Shown one piece after another: positions 15,661 through 23,083 of a stretch of DNA of 45,129 bases. The stretch's first letter is position 1. Each line of letters begins with the position of its first letter. The notes below the pieces were generated by a model. That model worked only from the letters and a program-made list of their open reading frames with translations. It was not told where the DNA came from and did not search any database. Where the stretch lies: contig CAYOMD010000023.1 in assembly GCA_964404985.1 (NCBI GenBank), forward strand, positions 1-45,129. The letters run 5' to 3'. Source of the DNA: Hankyongella sp964404985. GTDB taxonomy: Bacteria > Pseudomonadota > Alphaproteobacteria > Sphingomonadales > Sphingomonadaceae. The position numbers and the translations under genes were made by a program.

Positions 15661-15933
15661 ATGAATAAACAAGACCTGATCGGTGAAGTCGCTGACGCCG
15701 CCGGCATGAGCAAGACAGACGCCGGCAAGGCCGTCGACGCAGTCCTCGATGGCATCATGCACGCCCTGAAGAAGGGCGATGAAGTTCGCCTCGTCGGCTT
15801 CGGCACCTTCCTGGTGACCCGTCGCGAAGCCAGCACCGGCCGCAACCCGCGCACCGGCGAACCGATCGAAATCAAGGCCTCGGCCCAGCCCAAGTTCAAG
15901 GCCGGCAAGGGCCTGAAGGACGCCGTCAACTAG
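15661..15933 (+). CDS. hup: DNA-binding protein HU
   Basis: Small dimeric nucleoid protein that bends and compacts DNA. All 90 residues match the HU family: MNKQDLIGEVADAAG start, the core GDEVRLVGFGTF, the DNA-contacting arm containing GRNPRTGEPI, and the end PKFKAGKGLKDAV. It stands alone between a terminator and a GC-rich hairpin, with its own promoter. HU genes follow lon in many proteobacteria. hupB is the usual label for that position, but HU and its paralogues cannot be separated by reading. Confidence 0.96.
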   Translation: MNKQDLIGEVADAAGMSKTDAGKAVDAVLDGIMHALKKGDEVRLVGFGTFLVTRREASTGRNPRTGEPIEIKASAQPKFKAGKGLKDAVN

Positions 15934-15943
15934 TTAGCGTATA

Positions 15944-15972
15944 GCGCCGGGGCCTGATCATGGCTCCGGCGC
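15944..15972 (+). terminator. GC-rich hairpin after hup
   Basis: GCGCCGGGGCC and GGCTCCGGCGC pair over 11 positions (one G-U) around a 7-base loop, 10 bp after the hup stop. No U-run follows, so it may be a weak terminator or an mRNA-stabilising 3' structure. Confidence 0.6.
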
Positions 15973-16052
15973 CACCCCTCTTGCGAGACGGCGTTCGGCA
16001 AAATGCTGGACAAAAGCCGCATAGCCCATTAGCAAGCCGGGTCCCGGAGTTT

Positions 16053-16127
16053 GGGCGCGTAGCTCAGCGGTAGAGCACTGCCTTCACACGGCAGGGGTCA
16101 CAGGTTCGAACCCTGTCGCGCCCACCA
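16053..16127 (+). tRNA. tRNA-Val (anticodon CAC)
   Basis: GGGCGCG and CGCGCCC form the acceptor stem, followed by A and an encoded CCA. The anticodon stem CTGCC/GGCAG carries TTCACAC, giving CAC. D-arm AGCTCAGCGGTAGAGC and T-arm ACAGGTTCGAACCCTGT are complete. The 238 bp to the next tRNA holds only that tRNA's promoter; I see no gene there. Confidence 0.97.
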
Positions 16128-16322
16128 GCGGATCGTGTTGATCCATCCTTACCCTCAGTTGCCCCAACCGCATCGGCATTGTGTTCGCTCGTGTGTGTCG
16201 GGCGTGATGTCGAGAAGTCGGTTCTCGCAGAGGCCCTGCGCCTGCATATCGAGCAACGCGTACTCCGGAATAACGCTAAGACCGTTGTGTTTGCGTGATC
16301 TGACAAAGGTGTTTTTCCCGGC

Positions 16323-16351
16323 TTGACAGGGCATCGAGGCCTCCGTACACC
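16323..16351 (+). promoter_or_regulatory. predicted promoter of tRNA-Asp
   Basis: A consensus TTGACA is followed after 17 bases by TACACC, 14 bp before the mature tRNA. The tRNA therefore probably has its own promoter, separate from the tRNA-Val upstream. Confidence 0.5.
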
Positions 16352-16365
16352 CGCCACTCCATTGC

Positions 16366-16442
16366 GCGGGTGTAGCTCAGTCGGTTAGAGTGCCGGCCTG
16401 TCACGCCGGAGGTCGCGGGTTCGAGCCCCGTCACTCGCGCCA
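16366..16442 (+). tRNA. tRNA-Asp (anticodon GTC)
   Basis: The acceptor GCGGGTG pairs with CACTCGC (one G-U), with discriminator G and encoded CCA. The anticodon stem CCGGC/GCCGG holds CTGTCAC, giving GTC. The D-arm and the T-arm around GGGTTCGAGCCC are standard. A C-rich/G-rich hairpin (ATGCCCC/GGGGCAT, 16472-16490) lies 30 bp downstream, without a T-run. Confidence 0.97.
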
Positions 16443-16520
16443 TTTTTTCATGACATTGTCAGCCTGAGAAAATGCCCCTCCCGGGGGCATATACGTCAGA
16501 AACATATGGCTTTGGATTGT

Positions 16521-16611
16521 ACCGTTCGCCCCGAGCCTGGTCGAGGGGCAGTTCCAGCATTATCTGCCAGTATAACAGGGACGCGTCTCGACTGGGCTCG
16601 ACACGAACGGT
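16521..16611. repeat. long intergenic inverted repeat
   Basis: Two 25-bp arms, 16521-16545 (starting ACCGTTCGCC) and 16587-16611 (ending ACGAACGGT), are inverted copies at 20 of 25 positions, around a 41-base centre. The arms resemble the CGTTCGCCCTGAGC-type palindromic repeats common between genes in sphingomonads and relatives (from general knowledge). It sits in the convergent gap between tRNA-Asp and the leftward chorismate mutase gene, where nothing else is encoded. Confidence 0.7.
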
Positions 16612-16642
16612 CAGGTTCCCGACTCCCCGTTACGCTATAGTC

Positions 16643-16951
16643 TTAAGCGTCTGTGCGTGCGGCGTCGAACACGCCCAGTTCATAGGCGATGCAGGCCTCG
16701 ACCAGGGCAGCGTAAATCGCCTCAGCCACTTCTTCGGACATGCCATGGCTTGCTGCCAGCCTGCGGGCGTTGGCGACCACCTGTGCCTTGCGCGCTTCGT
16801 CCCGAACCTGGGCACGCAAAGGCTTGATGCGTGCCGCCGCTTCCATATAGCGCAAACGCTCGGCAAGCAGGGCAACCAGCCTCACATCGAGCGCATCGAC
16901 CCCGGCACGCACGTCCGCCATAGTTTCGCAGGTCTCAGGCGGCTTAATCAC
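16643..16951 (-). CDS. chorismate mutase, AroQ class
   Basis: Rearranges chorismate to prephenate for phenylalanine and tyrosine synthesis. The 102-residue all-helical protein matches the AroQ fold: an N-terminal helix with DALDVRLVALLAERLRYMEAAARIK (shortened pattern: Asp-x-Leu ... Arg ... Leu-Ala-x-Arg), then VRDEARKAQVVANAR and the C-terminal AIYAALVEACIAYEL helix. PchB-type isochorismate-pyruvate lyases share this fold, but no siderophore genes are near. The start is GTG, overlapping the DUF2842 gene by eight bases; an internal ATG ten codons in is an alternative. It is the last gene of the zauP-zapA-ygfA run. Confidence 0.85.
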   Translation of the reverse strand: MIKPPETCETMADVRAGVDALDVRLVALLAERLRYMEAAARIKPLRAQVRDEARKAQVVANARRLAASHGMSEEVAEAIYAALVEACIAYELGVFDAARTDA

Positions 16952-17165
16952 GACGCCACCGCCAGCGACCGGTCTCGGTCCAGACCATCAGCGGGCGCAC
17001 CGCCCAGATCCAGGCGATACCGGCCACCGCATAGAACAACAGTTGCAGCAGAACCGGCGCTGACGTGAACCGCGCCAGGAACAGGCCTGCCGCCAGCCCA
17101 TAGCCGCAGATAAACAGGAAGATCAGCAAGATGCCGAGCGGCTTGCGCCATTTGGGCGATGTCAT
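16944..17165 (-). CDS. DUF2842 small membrane protein
   Basis: A 73-residue inner-membrane protein of the alphaproteobacterial DUF2842 family; function unknown. It has two hydrophobic helices (about residues 10-30 and 37-58) and a basic C-terminus ending RWRWRRD. The PKWRKPLGILLIF opening and the WIWAVRPLMVW end are the recognisable parts. The ATG overlaps the Nudix stop by four bases (ATGA), and its own stop overlaps the chorismate mutase start by eight, so it sits inside a tightly coupled run. Confidence 0.8.
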   Translation of the reverse strand: MTSPKWRKPLGILLIFLFICGYGLAAGLFLARFTSAPVLLQLLFYAVAGIAWIWAVRPLMVWTETGRWRWRRD

Positions 17166-17578
17166 GATGCGTCTCGCAGGCGCAGGGCTGCCGTAATCAC
17201 CCGATGGATTTCAGGCGTTAGCGCGTATCTGTCAAGCGAGCAGACGTCGCACCAGCGTGCCTCTGCGGCATCATCCCCGGCGACGGGGAGTTTGAAGTCT
17301 GTCTCTGCCCAGTAATCCGTCACCAGATAATGATAGAGCAGGGTGCCGTCCGGCCCGTGGCCGATCAGATCGATCACGTCGACCAGTCCGCGCAGCCGGA
17401 CCACCAGCCCCGTCTCCTCTTTCACTTCGCGGATGGCGGCCGCCCGCGCCGTCTCGCCCGGCTGGATACGCCCGCCCGGCAGGCTCCAGGCCCCGAGATT
17501 GGGCGGCGTGCCCCGGCGGATGAGCAGCACATGCGTGCCGCTCAGCACGATGACACCGGCGGCCGGTACCGGGGTCAT
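17162..17578 (-). CDS. Nudix hydrolase, MutT/ADP-ribose-pyrophosphatase-like
   Basis: Cytoplasmic hydrolase of nucleotide-linked substrates, 138 residues. The Nudix box is complete: GGRIQPGE followed by REVKEETGL. The sequence opens MTPVPAAGVIVLSGTHVLLIRRG, the usual first strands. This ATG forms an ATGA overlap with the ygfA stop and so is preferred over an in-frame ATG 17 codons upstream. The substrate cannot be named. Confidence 0.85.
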   Translation of the reverse strand: MTPVPAAGVIVLSGTHVLLIRRGTPPNLGAWSLPGGRIQPGETARAAAIREVKEETGLVVRLRGLVDVIDLIGHGPDGTLLYHYLVTDYWAETDFKLPVAGDDAAEARWCDVCSLDRYALTPEIHRVITAALRLRDAS

Positions 17579-18132
17579 GGCACGATCCAGCGGCTGGGGG
17601 TGGCGAGCGCTTGCAGGGGCTGATCCCACGGGTCGAGCGGGAGTGTCTCGATCAACTGGATGTCATAGAGCAAGCCGACGGCAAACGCAGGGCTTGCCGC
17701 CAGAGTTCGGTCATAGAAGCCTTTGCCCTGACCAAGCCGCCCGCCTGCAGGCGTTGCCGCCAGCAGCGGCACCAGCAGCACATCGGGCATGCACACGGGC
17801 TGGCCCTCGTCCGGCTCCGGGATGCCATGCCAGTCCCGGGGCGGCGTTCGGCTCAAATCCGGCCATGCCCGGAAGACCAGCGCATCGCCCGACACACAGG
17901 GCAGTGCGACCTGCCAACCGTCGGCGGCAAGTGCGGCAAGGGCAGGGCGGGGGTCAATCTCTGTGCCTACAGGCCAATACCCGCCGATGCAGCCCGGCAG
18001 CGTCGACGACAGGCCGTGACGGACAATACCGGCCAAACCCGTGTGCAGGTCATTCAGCTGGCGAGGGACAAGCGCGCTGGTGAAACGATGGCGCGCCGCG
18101 CGCATTACCGCGCGCAATTCCGGCTTTCTCAT
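17575..18132 (-). CDS. ygfA: 5-formyltetrahydrofolate cyclo-ligase
   Basis: Converts 5-formyl-THF to 5,10-methenyl-THF with ATP, recycling a storage folate. The 185-residue product has the substrate motif GYWPVGTEID and the nucleotide/folate signature LLVPLLAATPAGGRLGQGKG followed by FYDR. A longer form beginning 16 codons upstream exists, but those bases form the 3' side of the 6S RNA closing stem, so the inner ATG was chosen; it lacks a clear ribosome site. The gene follows 6S RNA, the classical ssrS-ygfA linkage. Confidence 0.88.
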   Translation of the reverse strand: MRKPELRAVMRAARHRFTSALVPRQLNDLHTGLAGIVRHGLSSTLPGCIGGYWPVGTEIDPRPALAALAADGWQVALPCVSGDALVFRAWPDLSRTPPRDWHGIPEPDEGQPVCMPDVLLVPLLAATPAGGRLGQGKGFYDRTLAASPAFAVGLLYDIQLIETLPLDPWDQPLQALATPSRWIVP

Positions 18133-18148
18133 CGCATCAACACGGGGG

Positions 18149-18308
18149 TGGCGGGCCCGCCGTGGCCGTTTGCTCGGCATCCTCTGACGCCGGTAACGTC
18201 AGGTGGGCGCCGTATGGTTCGGACCAGAGTCCGGCCAGGGACAGCTCCCGTGGATGTTGATATCGCCTCAGGGATTGCCGCTAAGCGCGCACCGGGCAGC
18301 ACCCGCCA
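18149..18308 (-). ncRNA. ssrS: 6S RNA
   Basis: Regulatory RNA that mimics an open promoter and sequesters sigma-70 RNA polymerase in stationary phase. It sits between zapA and ygfA, its usual place. On the minus strand it contains the block AATCCCTGAGGCGATATC, very close to the E. coli CCCTGAGCCGATATTT segment, and later GGACTCTGGTCCG and ACGGCGCCCACCTGACG. The ends TGGCGGG (18308-18302) and CCCGCCA (18155-18149) close a terminal stem, giving about 160 nt, the family length. Ends are approximate to within a few bases. Confidence 0.88.
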
Positions 18309-18317
18309 TCTCCTTAT

Positions 18318-18623
18318 CTAGTCGTTTCCAGCCCCGGCCTCAAGCTCTGCCGCAAGATGTTCCAGCCGCTCCCGCGCAATCTCGGCCTGCGCGATCGTCT
18401 GCGCAGTCTCGGCGAGCCTCTCGCGTGCCTCCAGCAGATCATCGGCCAACAGCAGCGCCGCCATCAGCAGCAGGCGTGGCTCATTGGTCTGGCCGAGGGT
18501 GTCCTCGACATCAAGGGCCCTGGCAGCCACGGTCGCCGCCAGCCGCTGCAGGCGCGGTTCCTCTCCATCCTTGCAGGCCACGGCATAGCGCCGGCCGCTG
18601 ACGGTGACCCACACCTGCGCCAT
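18318..18623 (-). CDS. zapA: cell division protein ZapA
   Basis: Z-ring associated protein that bundles FtsZ filaments at midcell. The 101-residue protein has the N-terminal globular part (VWVTVSGRRYAVACKDGEEPRLQRLAATV) shortened here to its order: beta-hairpin, then helix, followed by a long coiled-coil helix (about residues 50-98). It begins two bases after the upstream coiled-coil gene and precedes 6S RNA. The order zauP-zapA-ssrS-ygfA is established for Caulobacter and relatives. Confidence 0.92.
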   Translation of the reverse strand: MAQVWVTVSGRRYAVACKDGEEPRLQRLAATVAARALDVEDTLGQTNEPRLLLMAALLLADDLLEARERLAETAQTIAQAEIARERLEHLAAELEAGAGND

Positions 18624-18625
18624 GC

Positions 18626-18925
18626 TCAGGCGTCTTTTCCGTGGGGCGCACCAGACAGAATCCGGTCGACCTCCACGATGGCGGCAGACAGGGCAGACTC
18701 GAGGGCCGCCACACGCGCCTCCAGCACGGCATTGCGAGCCGACAGGGAGTCAATATCTGTCGCCATCACGGATTGTCCGGCATCCGCCTCAAAGAGGGTG
18801 TGCGCCTTGCCCGCACTCTGCTGAGAAGCCTGCAAGGCTGCGAGGCGAGTCTGCACAGCGCGCTCCAGCCGCTCGACTGCCGACTGCAGGCGTTCACCGG
18901 TTTGCTTGTGCTCTTCGTCCGCCAC
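18626..18925 (-). CDS. zauP: ZauP-like coiled-coil partner of ZapA
   Basis: In Caulobacter, ZauP (ZapA upstream protein) pairs with ZapA to focus the Z-ring. The present 99-residue protein is almost wholly helical with heptad character (RLQSAVERLERAVQTRLAALQ, shortened pattern; later LSARNAVLEARVAALESALS) and lies directly upstream of zapA with a two-base gap. It corresponds to the DUF4164-type proteins at this position. The identification rests on position, size and coiled-coil character more than on individual residues. A -35/-10 pair (TTGCCG, N17, CATATG at 18983-18955, minus strand) may drive the operon. Confidence 0.75.
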   Translation of the reverse strand: MADEEHKQTGERLQSAVERLERAVQTRLAALQASQQSAGKAHTLFEADAGQSVMATDIDSLSARNAVLEARVAALESALSAAIVEVDRILSGAPHGKDA

Positions 18926-19038
18926 CCAGGGCTCCCTAATCGAATTGCAGAGATCATATGCGCATTAACCCATTGCGCGGCAACATTCTTGTGATCGAAT
19001 CGTCGTGCCCCTCCGGTTCAGCAAGGCCGTTATGCGCA

Positions 19039-19068
19039 TTGCCTCGCGCGGATGCCCTGGGCTATAGC
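19039..19068 (+). promoter_or_regulatory. predicted gap promoter
   Basis: TTGCCT and TATAGC are spaced by 18 bases in the 223-bp divergent gap between zauP and gap. A leader of about 75 bases is implied. Confidence 0.45.
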
Positions 19069-19148
19069 CTCTGCGCCTACTGCGGCCCCTGGGTGCCGCC
19101 CCTTCACCACCAATGCGCATATGTGCTGCGCCGCCTTGGGAGACTGAG

Positions 19149-20153
19149 ATGACCGTTCGTGTTGCCATCAACGGATTTGGCCGCATCGGCCGCAATATCC
19201 TGCGTGCCGTTTATGAGTCGGGGCGCACCGACATCAGCATCGTTGCCATCAACGATCTCGCATCCGCCAAGGACAATGCGCATCTGCTGAAATATGACAG
19301 CGTCCACGGCATCTTCCCCGGTACCGTTGCGGTGGATGGCGATACCATCATCGTCAACGGCCACCCGATCCGCGTCACCGCCGAGAAGGACCCGGCCAAG
19401 CTGCCGCATGGCGAGATGAACGTCGATATCGCCTTCGAGTGCACCGGAATCTTCACCGATGCCGACAAGGCAAAGCTGCACCTGGATGCCGGTGCCCGCA
19501 AGGTGCTGATCTCGGCCCCGGGCAAGGACGAAGACAAGACTGTAGTCTACGGCGTCAATCACACGCAATTGACGGCGGATCACCGGATTGTCTCCAATGG
19601 CTCCTGCACCACCAACTGCATGACCGTGGTCGCCAAGGTCCTGATGGAGACCTGCGGCATCGCGCGGGGCTACATGACCACGATCCACAGCTACACCAAT
19701 GACCAGCGCATCCTGGACCAGGTCCATAAGGACATGCGCCGCGCTCGCGCCGCTGCCGTCTCGATGATCCCGACCTCGACCGGTGCCGCCAAGGCAGTCG
19801 CCCTCGTCTATCCGGAACTCAAGGGCAAGCTGGACGGGACCGCAATCCGCGTGCCGACCCCGAATGTCTCGGTCGTCGACTTCACCTTCGATGCCGAGAA
19901 CGCCACCACCGTCGAGGCGATCAATGCCGCGATGCAGGCGGCAGCCAACGGTCCGCTGAAGGGTATTCTCGGCTATGTGACCGAGGAACTGGTCTCGATC
20001 GACTTCAACCACAATGGCTGCTCCGCGAGTTTCGACTCGACCCAGACCACAGTGCTCGACGGCAAGTTTGTGCGCATTCTCGCCTGGTATGACAATGAGT
20101 GGGGGTTCTCGAACCGTATGCTCGACACCGCGACCGTGATGGCCGCCCTCTAA
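19149..20153 (+). CDS. gap: glyceraldehyde-3-phosphate dehydrogenase
   Basis: Oxidises and phosphorylates glyceraldehyde-3-phosphate to 1,3-bisphosphoglycerate with NAD+. The 334 residues carry the Rossmann motif INGFGRIGRN (residues 7-16) and the catalytic Cys153 in SNGSCTTNCM, and end WYDNEWGFSNRMLD. The ATG with GGGAG upstream is preferred over an in-frame ATG 12 codons earlier. It is followed by pgk after 11 bases, so consecutive steps of the triose pathway are co-transcribed. Confidence 0.97.
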   Translation: MTVRVAINGFGRIGRNILRAVYESGRTDISIVAINDLASAKDNAHLLKYDSVHGIFPGTVAVDGDTIIVNGHPIRVTAEKDPAKLPHGEMNVDIAFECTGIFTDADKAKLHLDAGARKVLISAPGKDEDKTVVYGVNHTQLTADHRIVSNGSCTTNCMTVVAKVLMETCGIARGYMTTIHSYTNDQRILDQVHKDMRRARAAAVSMIPTSTGAAKAVALVYPELKGKLDGTAIRVPTPNVSVVDFTFDAENATTVEAINAAMQAAANGPLKGILGYVTEELVSIDFNHNGCSASFDSTQTTVLDGKFVRILAWYDNEWGFSNRMLDTATVMAAL

Positions 20154-20164
20154 GGAGACTCCCC

Positions 20165-21364
20165 ATGGGCCGCTTCAAGACGCTCGACGATCTCGGCGAT
20201 ATCAACGGCAAGCGGGTGCTGCTGCGCCTCGACCTCAATGCACCGATGGCGGGCGGCAAGGTGACGGATCTGACCCGGCTGGAGGCGGCCGAGCAGACAA
20301 TCCAGGGGCTGAAATCCAAGGGGGCGATTGTTCTGATCCTCGCGCACTTCGACCGCCCCAAGGGCAAGCGCGTGCTGGAAATGTCGCTGAGGCCCGTTGC
20401 GGCGGCACTGGCTGATGTTTTGGGCGAGCATCACATCGACTTTCTGGATGATTGCATCGGCGAGGCGACACGCGCCGAGATCCGCACGTATATTCCGGGA
20501 AACGTGGCCGTGCTGGAGAACACCCGTTTCCACGCCGGTGAGGAGGCAAACGACCCGGACTTCACCCGAGCCCTGGCATCGCTTGGCGACCTCTATGTCA
20601 ACGACGCCTTCTCGGCGGCTCACCGGGCCCATGCGTCGACCGAGGGGCTGGCGCATATCCTGCCGGCTTATGCCGGGCGTGCGATGCAGGCAGAACTGGA
20701 CGCCCTGGAAGCCGCACTCGGCCATCCGGAGCGTCCGGTCGCAGCCGTCGTGGGGGGGGCCAAGGTCTCGTCCAAGCTCGACGTGCTGACCAACCTGGTT
20801 GAGAAGGTCAACCACCTGATCATCGGCGGCGGCATGGCCAATACTTTTCTGGCCGCACGCGGGGTGGATGTGGGCAAGTCGCTGTGCGAGCATGATCTGA
20901 AAGACACCGTGCTCGCCATTCTCGACAAGGCGGAGCAGACGGGCTGCACCATCCACCTGCCGTACGACGTGGTGGTGGCGCGCGAATTCAAGGCGAATGC
21001 CGAAAACCGTATCGCCAATGTCCACGAAGTGGCTGCGGACGAGATGATCCTGGACGTTGGCCCCGCTGCCGTCGAGGCGCTGGGTGATGCGCTCAAGGTC
21101 TGCCGGACGCTGGTCTGGAACGGCCCGCTCGGCGCGTTCGAGCTGACGCCGTTCGACGCGGCGACCGTCGGCCTGGCGCGGATTGTGGCAGCCCTGACCG
21201 AGTCCGGCCAGCTGCGCTCGGTTGCAGGCGGCGGCGATACTGTGGCGGCGCTCAACCATGCTGGCGTTGCCGGCAAGTTCAGTTATGTCTCGACGGCAGG
21301 TGGCGCCTTCCTCGAGTGGATGGAAGGCAAGCCGCTGCCGGGTGTCGAGGCCTTGCGGGCCTGA
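20165..21364 (+). CDS. pgk: phosphoglycerate kinase
   Basis: Transfers phosphate from 1,3-bisphosphoglycerate to ADP, making ATP and 3-phosphoglycerate. The 399-residue enzyme shows the N-terminal signature RVLLRLDLNAPM, the substrate Arg block LAHFDRPKG, VLENTRFHAGEE, the hinge and the C-terminal nucleotide motif (SVAGGGDTVAAL). AGGAG lies about 10 bases before the ATG; the upstream in-frame ATG overlaps gap and is rejected. Confidence 0.97.
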   Translation: MGRFKTLDDLGDINGKRVLLRLDLNAPMAGGKVTDLTRLEAAEQTIQGLKSKGAIVLILAHFDRPKGKRVLEMSLRPVAAALADVLGEHHIDFLDDCIGEATRAEIRTYIPGNVAVLENTRFHAGEEANDPDFTRALASLGDLYVNDAFSAAHRAHASTEGLAHILPAYAGRAMQAELDALEAALGHPERPVAAVVGGAKVSSKLDVLTNLVEKVNHLIIGGGMANTFLAARGVDVGKSLCEHDLKDTVLAILDKAEQTGCTIHLPYDVVVAREFKANAENRIANVHEVAADEMILDVGPAAVEALGDALKVCRTLVWNGPLGAFELTPFDAATVGLARIVAALTESGQLRSVAGGGDTVAALNHAGVAGKFSYVSTAGGAFLEWMEGKPLPGVEALRA

Positions 21365-21368
21365 CGCG

Positions 21369-22016
21369 ATGACGCACGTTGCCCAGCTGCAAGTCGCGGA
21401 CCTGTTTGCCACGCCCGTCGCCATGGCGAGCCTGCCGGATGCGGCTGCGTTCAACACCCGTATCAAGCCGCTGATTCTCAACCGGCGGCGCATGCACACA
21501 GCGCTTAACCGCTCGGCGATGAATGGCTGGCAGTCCGATACCGAGATGGTGCAGTGGGCGGGCGATGCGATGCAGCCTTTGCTGCTTGCCGTGGTCGAAT
21601 TGTGCAACACCCGGACCGTCGATGTCGCAGAGCAGGACCAGCCACGCTTCCGCTGGGTCCCGCAGGCCTGGGCAAACGTGCACGAGCATGGCGGCTGTAA
21701 CCAGTTTCACACCCACCCGGGTGCTGTGTGGTCGTTCGTATATTATGTGGACGATGGCTATGCCGGATCGAGCGATCGCGCGCTCGGTGGAGAGTTTGTG
21801 CTTCTTGACCCGCGCATGCCAGCGATCCGGATGGCGGCACCCGATCTTCGCTGTCGCCAGGCCGACAACAGCATCAGCGAGACCGAGATTCTCATGCGGC
21901 CAGCAACGGGCAAGCTTTTGATGTTCCCGTCCTGGCTCAGCCATGGTGTCCGCCCATACCTTGGCTCCGGTACACGTATTTCGATCGCACTCAACCTGCT
22001 GGCGCTGCCGGCGTAA
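21369..22016 (+). CDS. 2OG-Fe(II) oxygenase-like protein (TIGR02466 type)
   Basis: Putative iron- and 2-oxoglutarate-dependent oxygenase of unknown substrate, 215 residues, cytoplasmic. The recognised parts are NRSAMNGWQSDTEM near residue 48, the FHTHPGAVWSFVYYV stretch that should hold the first metal ligands, and the C-terminal FPSWLSHGVRPY ... GTRISIALNL with the distal His and the Arg. This layout matches the TIGR02466/2OG-FeII_Oxy_5 family. The ATG lies five bases after the pgk stop. Its presence within a glycolytic cluster is unexplained. Confidence 0.72.
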   Translation: MTHVAQLQVADLFATPVAMASLPDAAAFNTRIKPLILNRRRMHTALNRSAMNGWQSDTEMVQWAGDAMQPLLLAVVELCNTRTVDVAEQDQPRFRWVPQAWANVHEHGGCNQFHTHPGAVWSFVYYVDDGYAGSSDRALGGEFVLLDPRMPAIRMAAPDLRCRQADNSISETEILMRPATGKLLMFPSWLSHGVRPYLGSGTRISIALNLLALPA

Positions 22017-22154
22017 GGGGCGGTGCAAAGGCTGTTGCAACGAGGGCGCAGTCTTGCGCGCTCATGCAAAAAACATGGTTTGTCCTGTTGCCGTGCGGGA
22101 TGACGCACGCCTATCAGCAGCGACAGAGATGTTATACATGATAGGGGACTTACG

Positions 22155-23081
22155 ATGAAAATTACCCGCCGCGTTCGTGAAATTCTGTCCTGGTACGATA
22201 GCGACAATGCTGGCTCCAAAGCCAACATCGCGCGCATGCTCTGCACCGGTCGTCTGGCCGGCACCGGCAAGATGGTGATCCTCCCGGTTGATCAGGGCTT
22301 CGAGCATGGCCCGGCACGCTCTTTTGCGTCCAACCCGGCCGGGTATGACCCCATGTATCATCCTCAATTGGCGATTGATGCCGGTCTGAACGCTTTTGCC
22401 ACGCCGCTTGGCATGATGGAGCGGGTGGCGGACCGGGTCGCCGGTCAGATTCCGCTGATCCTCAAGCTCAACTCCGCCAATTCACTGGCAAGCCCATCGG
22501 TCAAGGATCAGGCGATCACCGGCACGGTCGACGATGCCCTGCGTCTGGGCTGCAGCGCCATCGGCTTCACCATCTATCCGGGCTCGGACGACTGCTACGC
22601 CATGATGGAAGAATTCCGCGAACTCTCGGCCGAGGCCAAGTCCGCGGGCCTTGCTGTTGTGCTGTGGTCTTATCCGCGCGGGCCGGAACTCTCGAAGGAT
22701 GGCGAGACTGCCATGGACGTGTGCGCCTATGCCGCGCACATGTCGGCGCTCATGGGAGCCCATGTCATCAAGGTCAAACTGCCGACCGATCACCTCGAGC
22801 AGGGCGACGCCAAGAAGGTCTACGAAAAGCAGAAGATCGACCTCTCGTCGATGGCCAAGCGCGTCGAGCATGTGATGCAGGCCGCATTCAACGGCCAGCG
22901 TCTGGTGGTGTTCTCGGGCGGTGCCGCCAAGGGCGAGGATGCGGTGTACGACGACGCGCGGGCGATCCGCGATGGCGGCGGCAACGGCTCGATCCTCGGT
23001 CGCAATGCCTTCCAGCGCCCACGGGACGAGGCGCTCGCGCTGCTCGACAAAATTGTGCGCATCTACCTCGGCAAGGAATAA
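22155..23081 (+). CDS. fbaB: fructose-bisphosphate aldolase, class I (FbaB/DhnA type)
   Basis: Cleaves fructose-1,6-bisphosphate to triose phosphates through a Schiff base. The 308 residues contain ILPVDQGFEHGPA near residue 45, FTIYPGSDDCY, and the Schiff-base Lys in HVIKVKLP (about residue 200), followed by FSGGAAKG. That marks the archaeal/DhnA-like class I family rather than a metal-dependent class II enzyme. It is preceded by a 138-bp gap and directly followed by thiE (2-base gap). Confidence 0.93.
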   Translation: MKITRRVREILSWYDSDNAGSKANIARMLCTGRLAGTGKMVILPVDQGFEHGPARSFASNPAGYDPMYHPQLAIDAGLNAFATPLGMMERVADRVAGQIPLILKLNSANSLASPSVKDQAITGTVDDALRLGCSAIGFTIYPGSDDCYAMMEEFRELSAEAKSAGLAVVLWSYPRGPELSKDGETAMDVCAYAAHMSALMGAHVIKVKLPTDHLEQGDAKKVYEKQKIDLSSMAKRVEHVMQAAFNGQRLVVFSGGAAKGEDAVYDDARAIRDGGGNGSILGRNAFQRPRDEALALLDKIVRIYLGKE

Positions 23082-23083
23082 AC

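Noticed and set aside
16064..16357. Minus-strand ORF opposite tRNA-Val (RDRVRTCDPCRVKAV)
   Set aside because: Classic antisense-tRNA artefact.
16472..16490. ATGCCCC/GGGGCAT hairpin as tRNA-Asp terminator
   Set aside because: Only a 5-base loop and no T-run after it; kept as a remark rather than called a terminator.
20150..21610. 486-codon minus-strand frame
   Set aside because: Antisense to pgk; same reasons.
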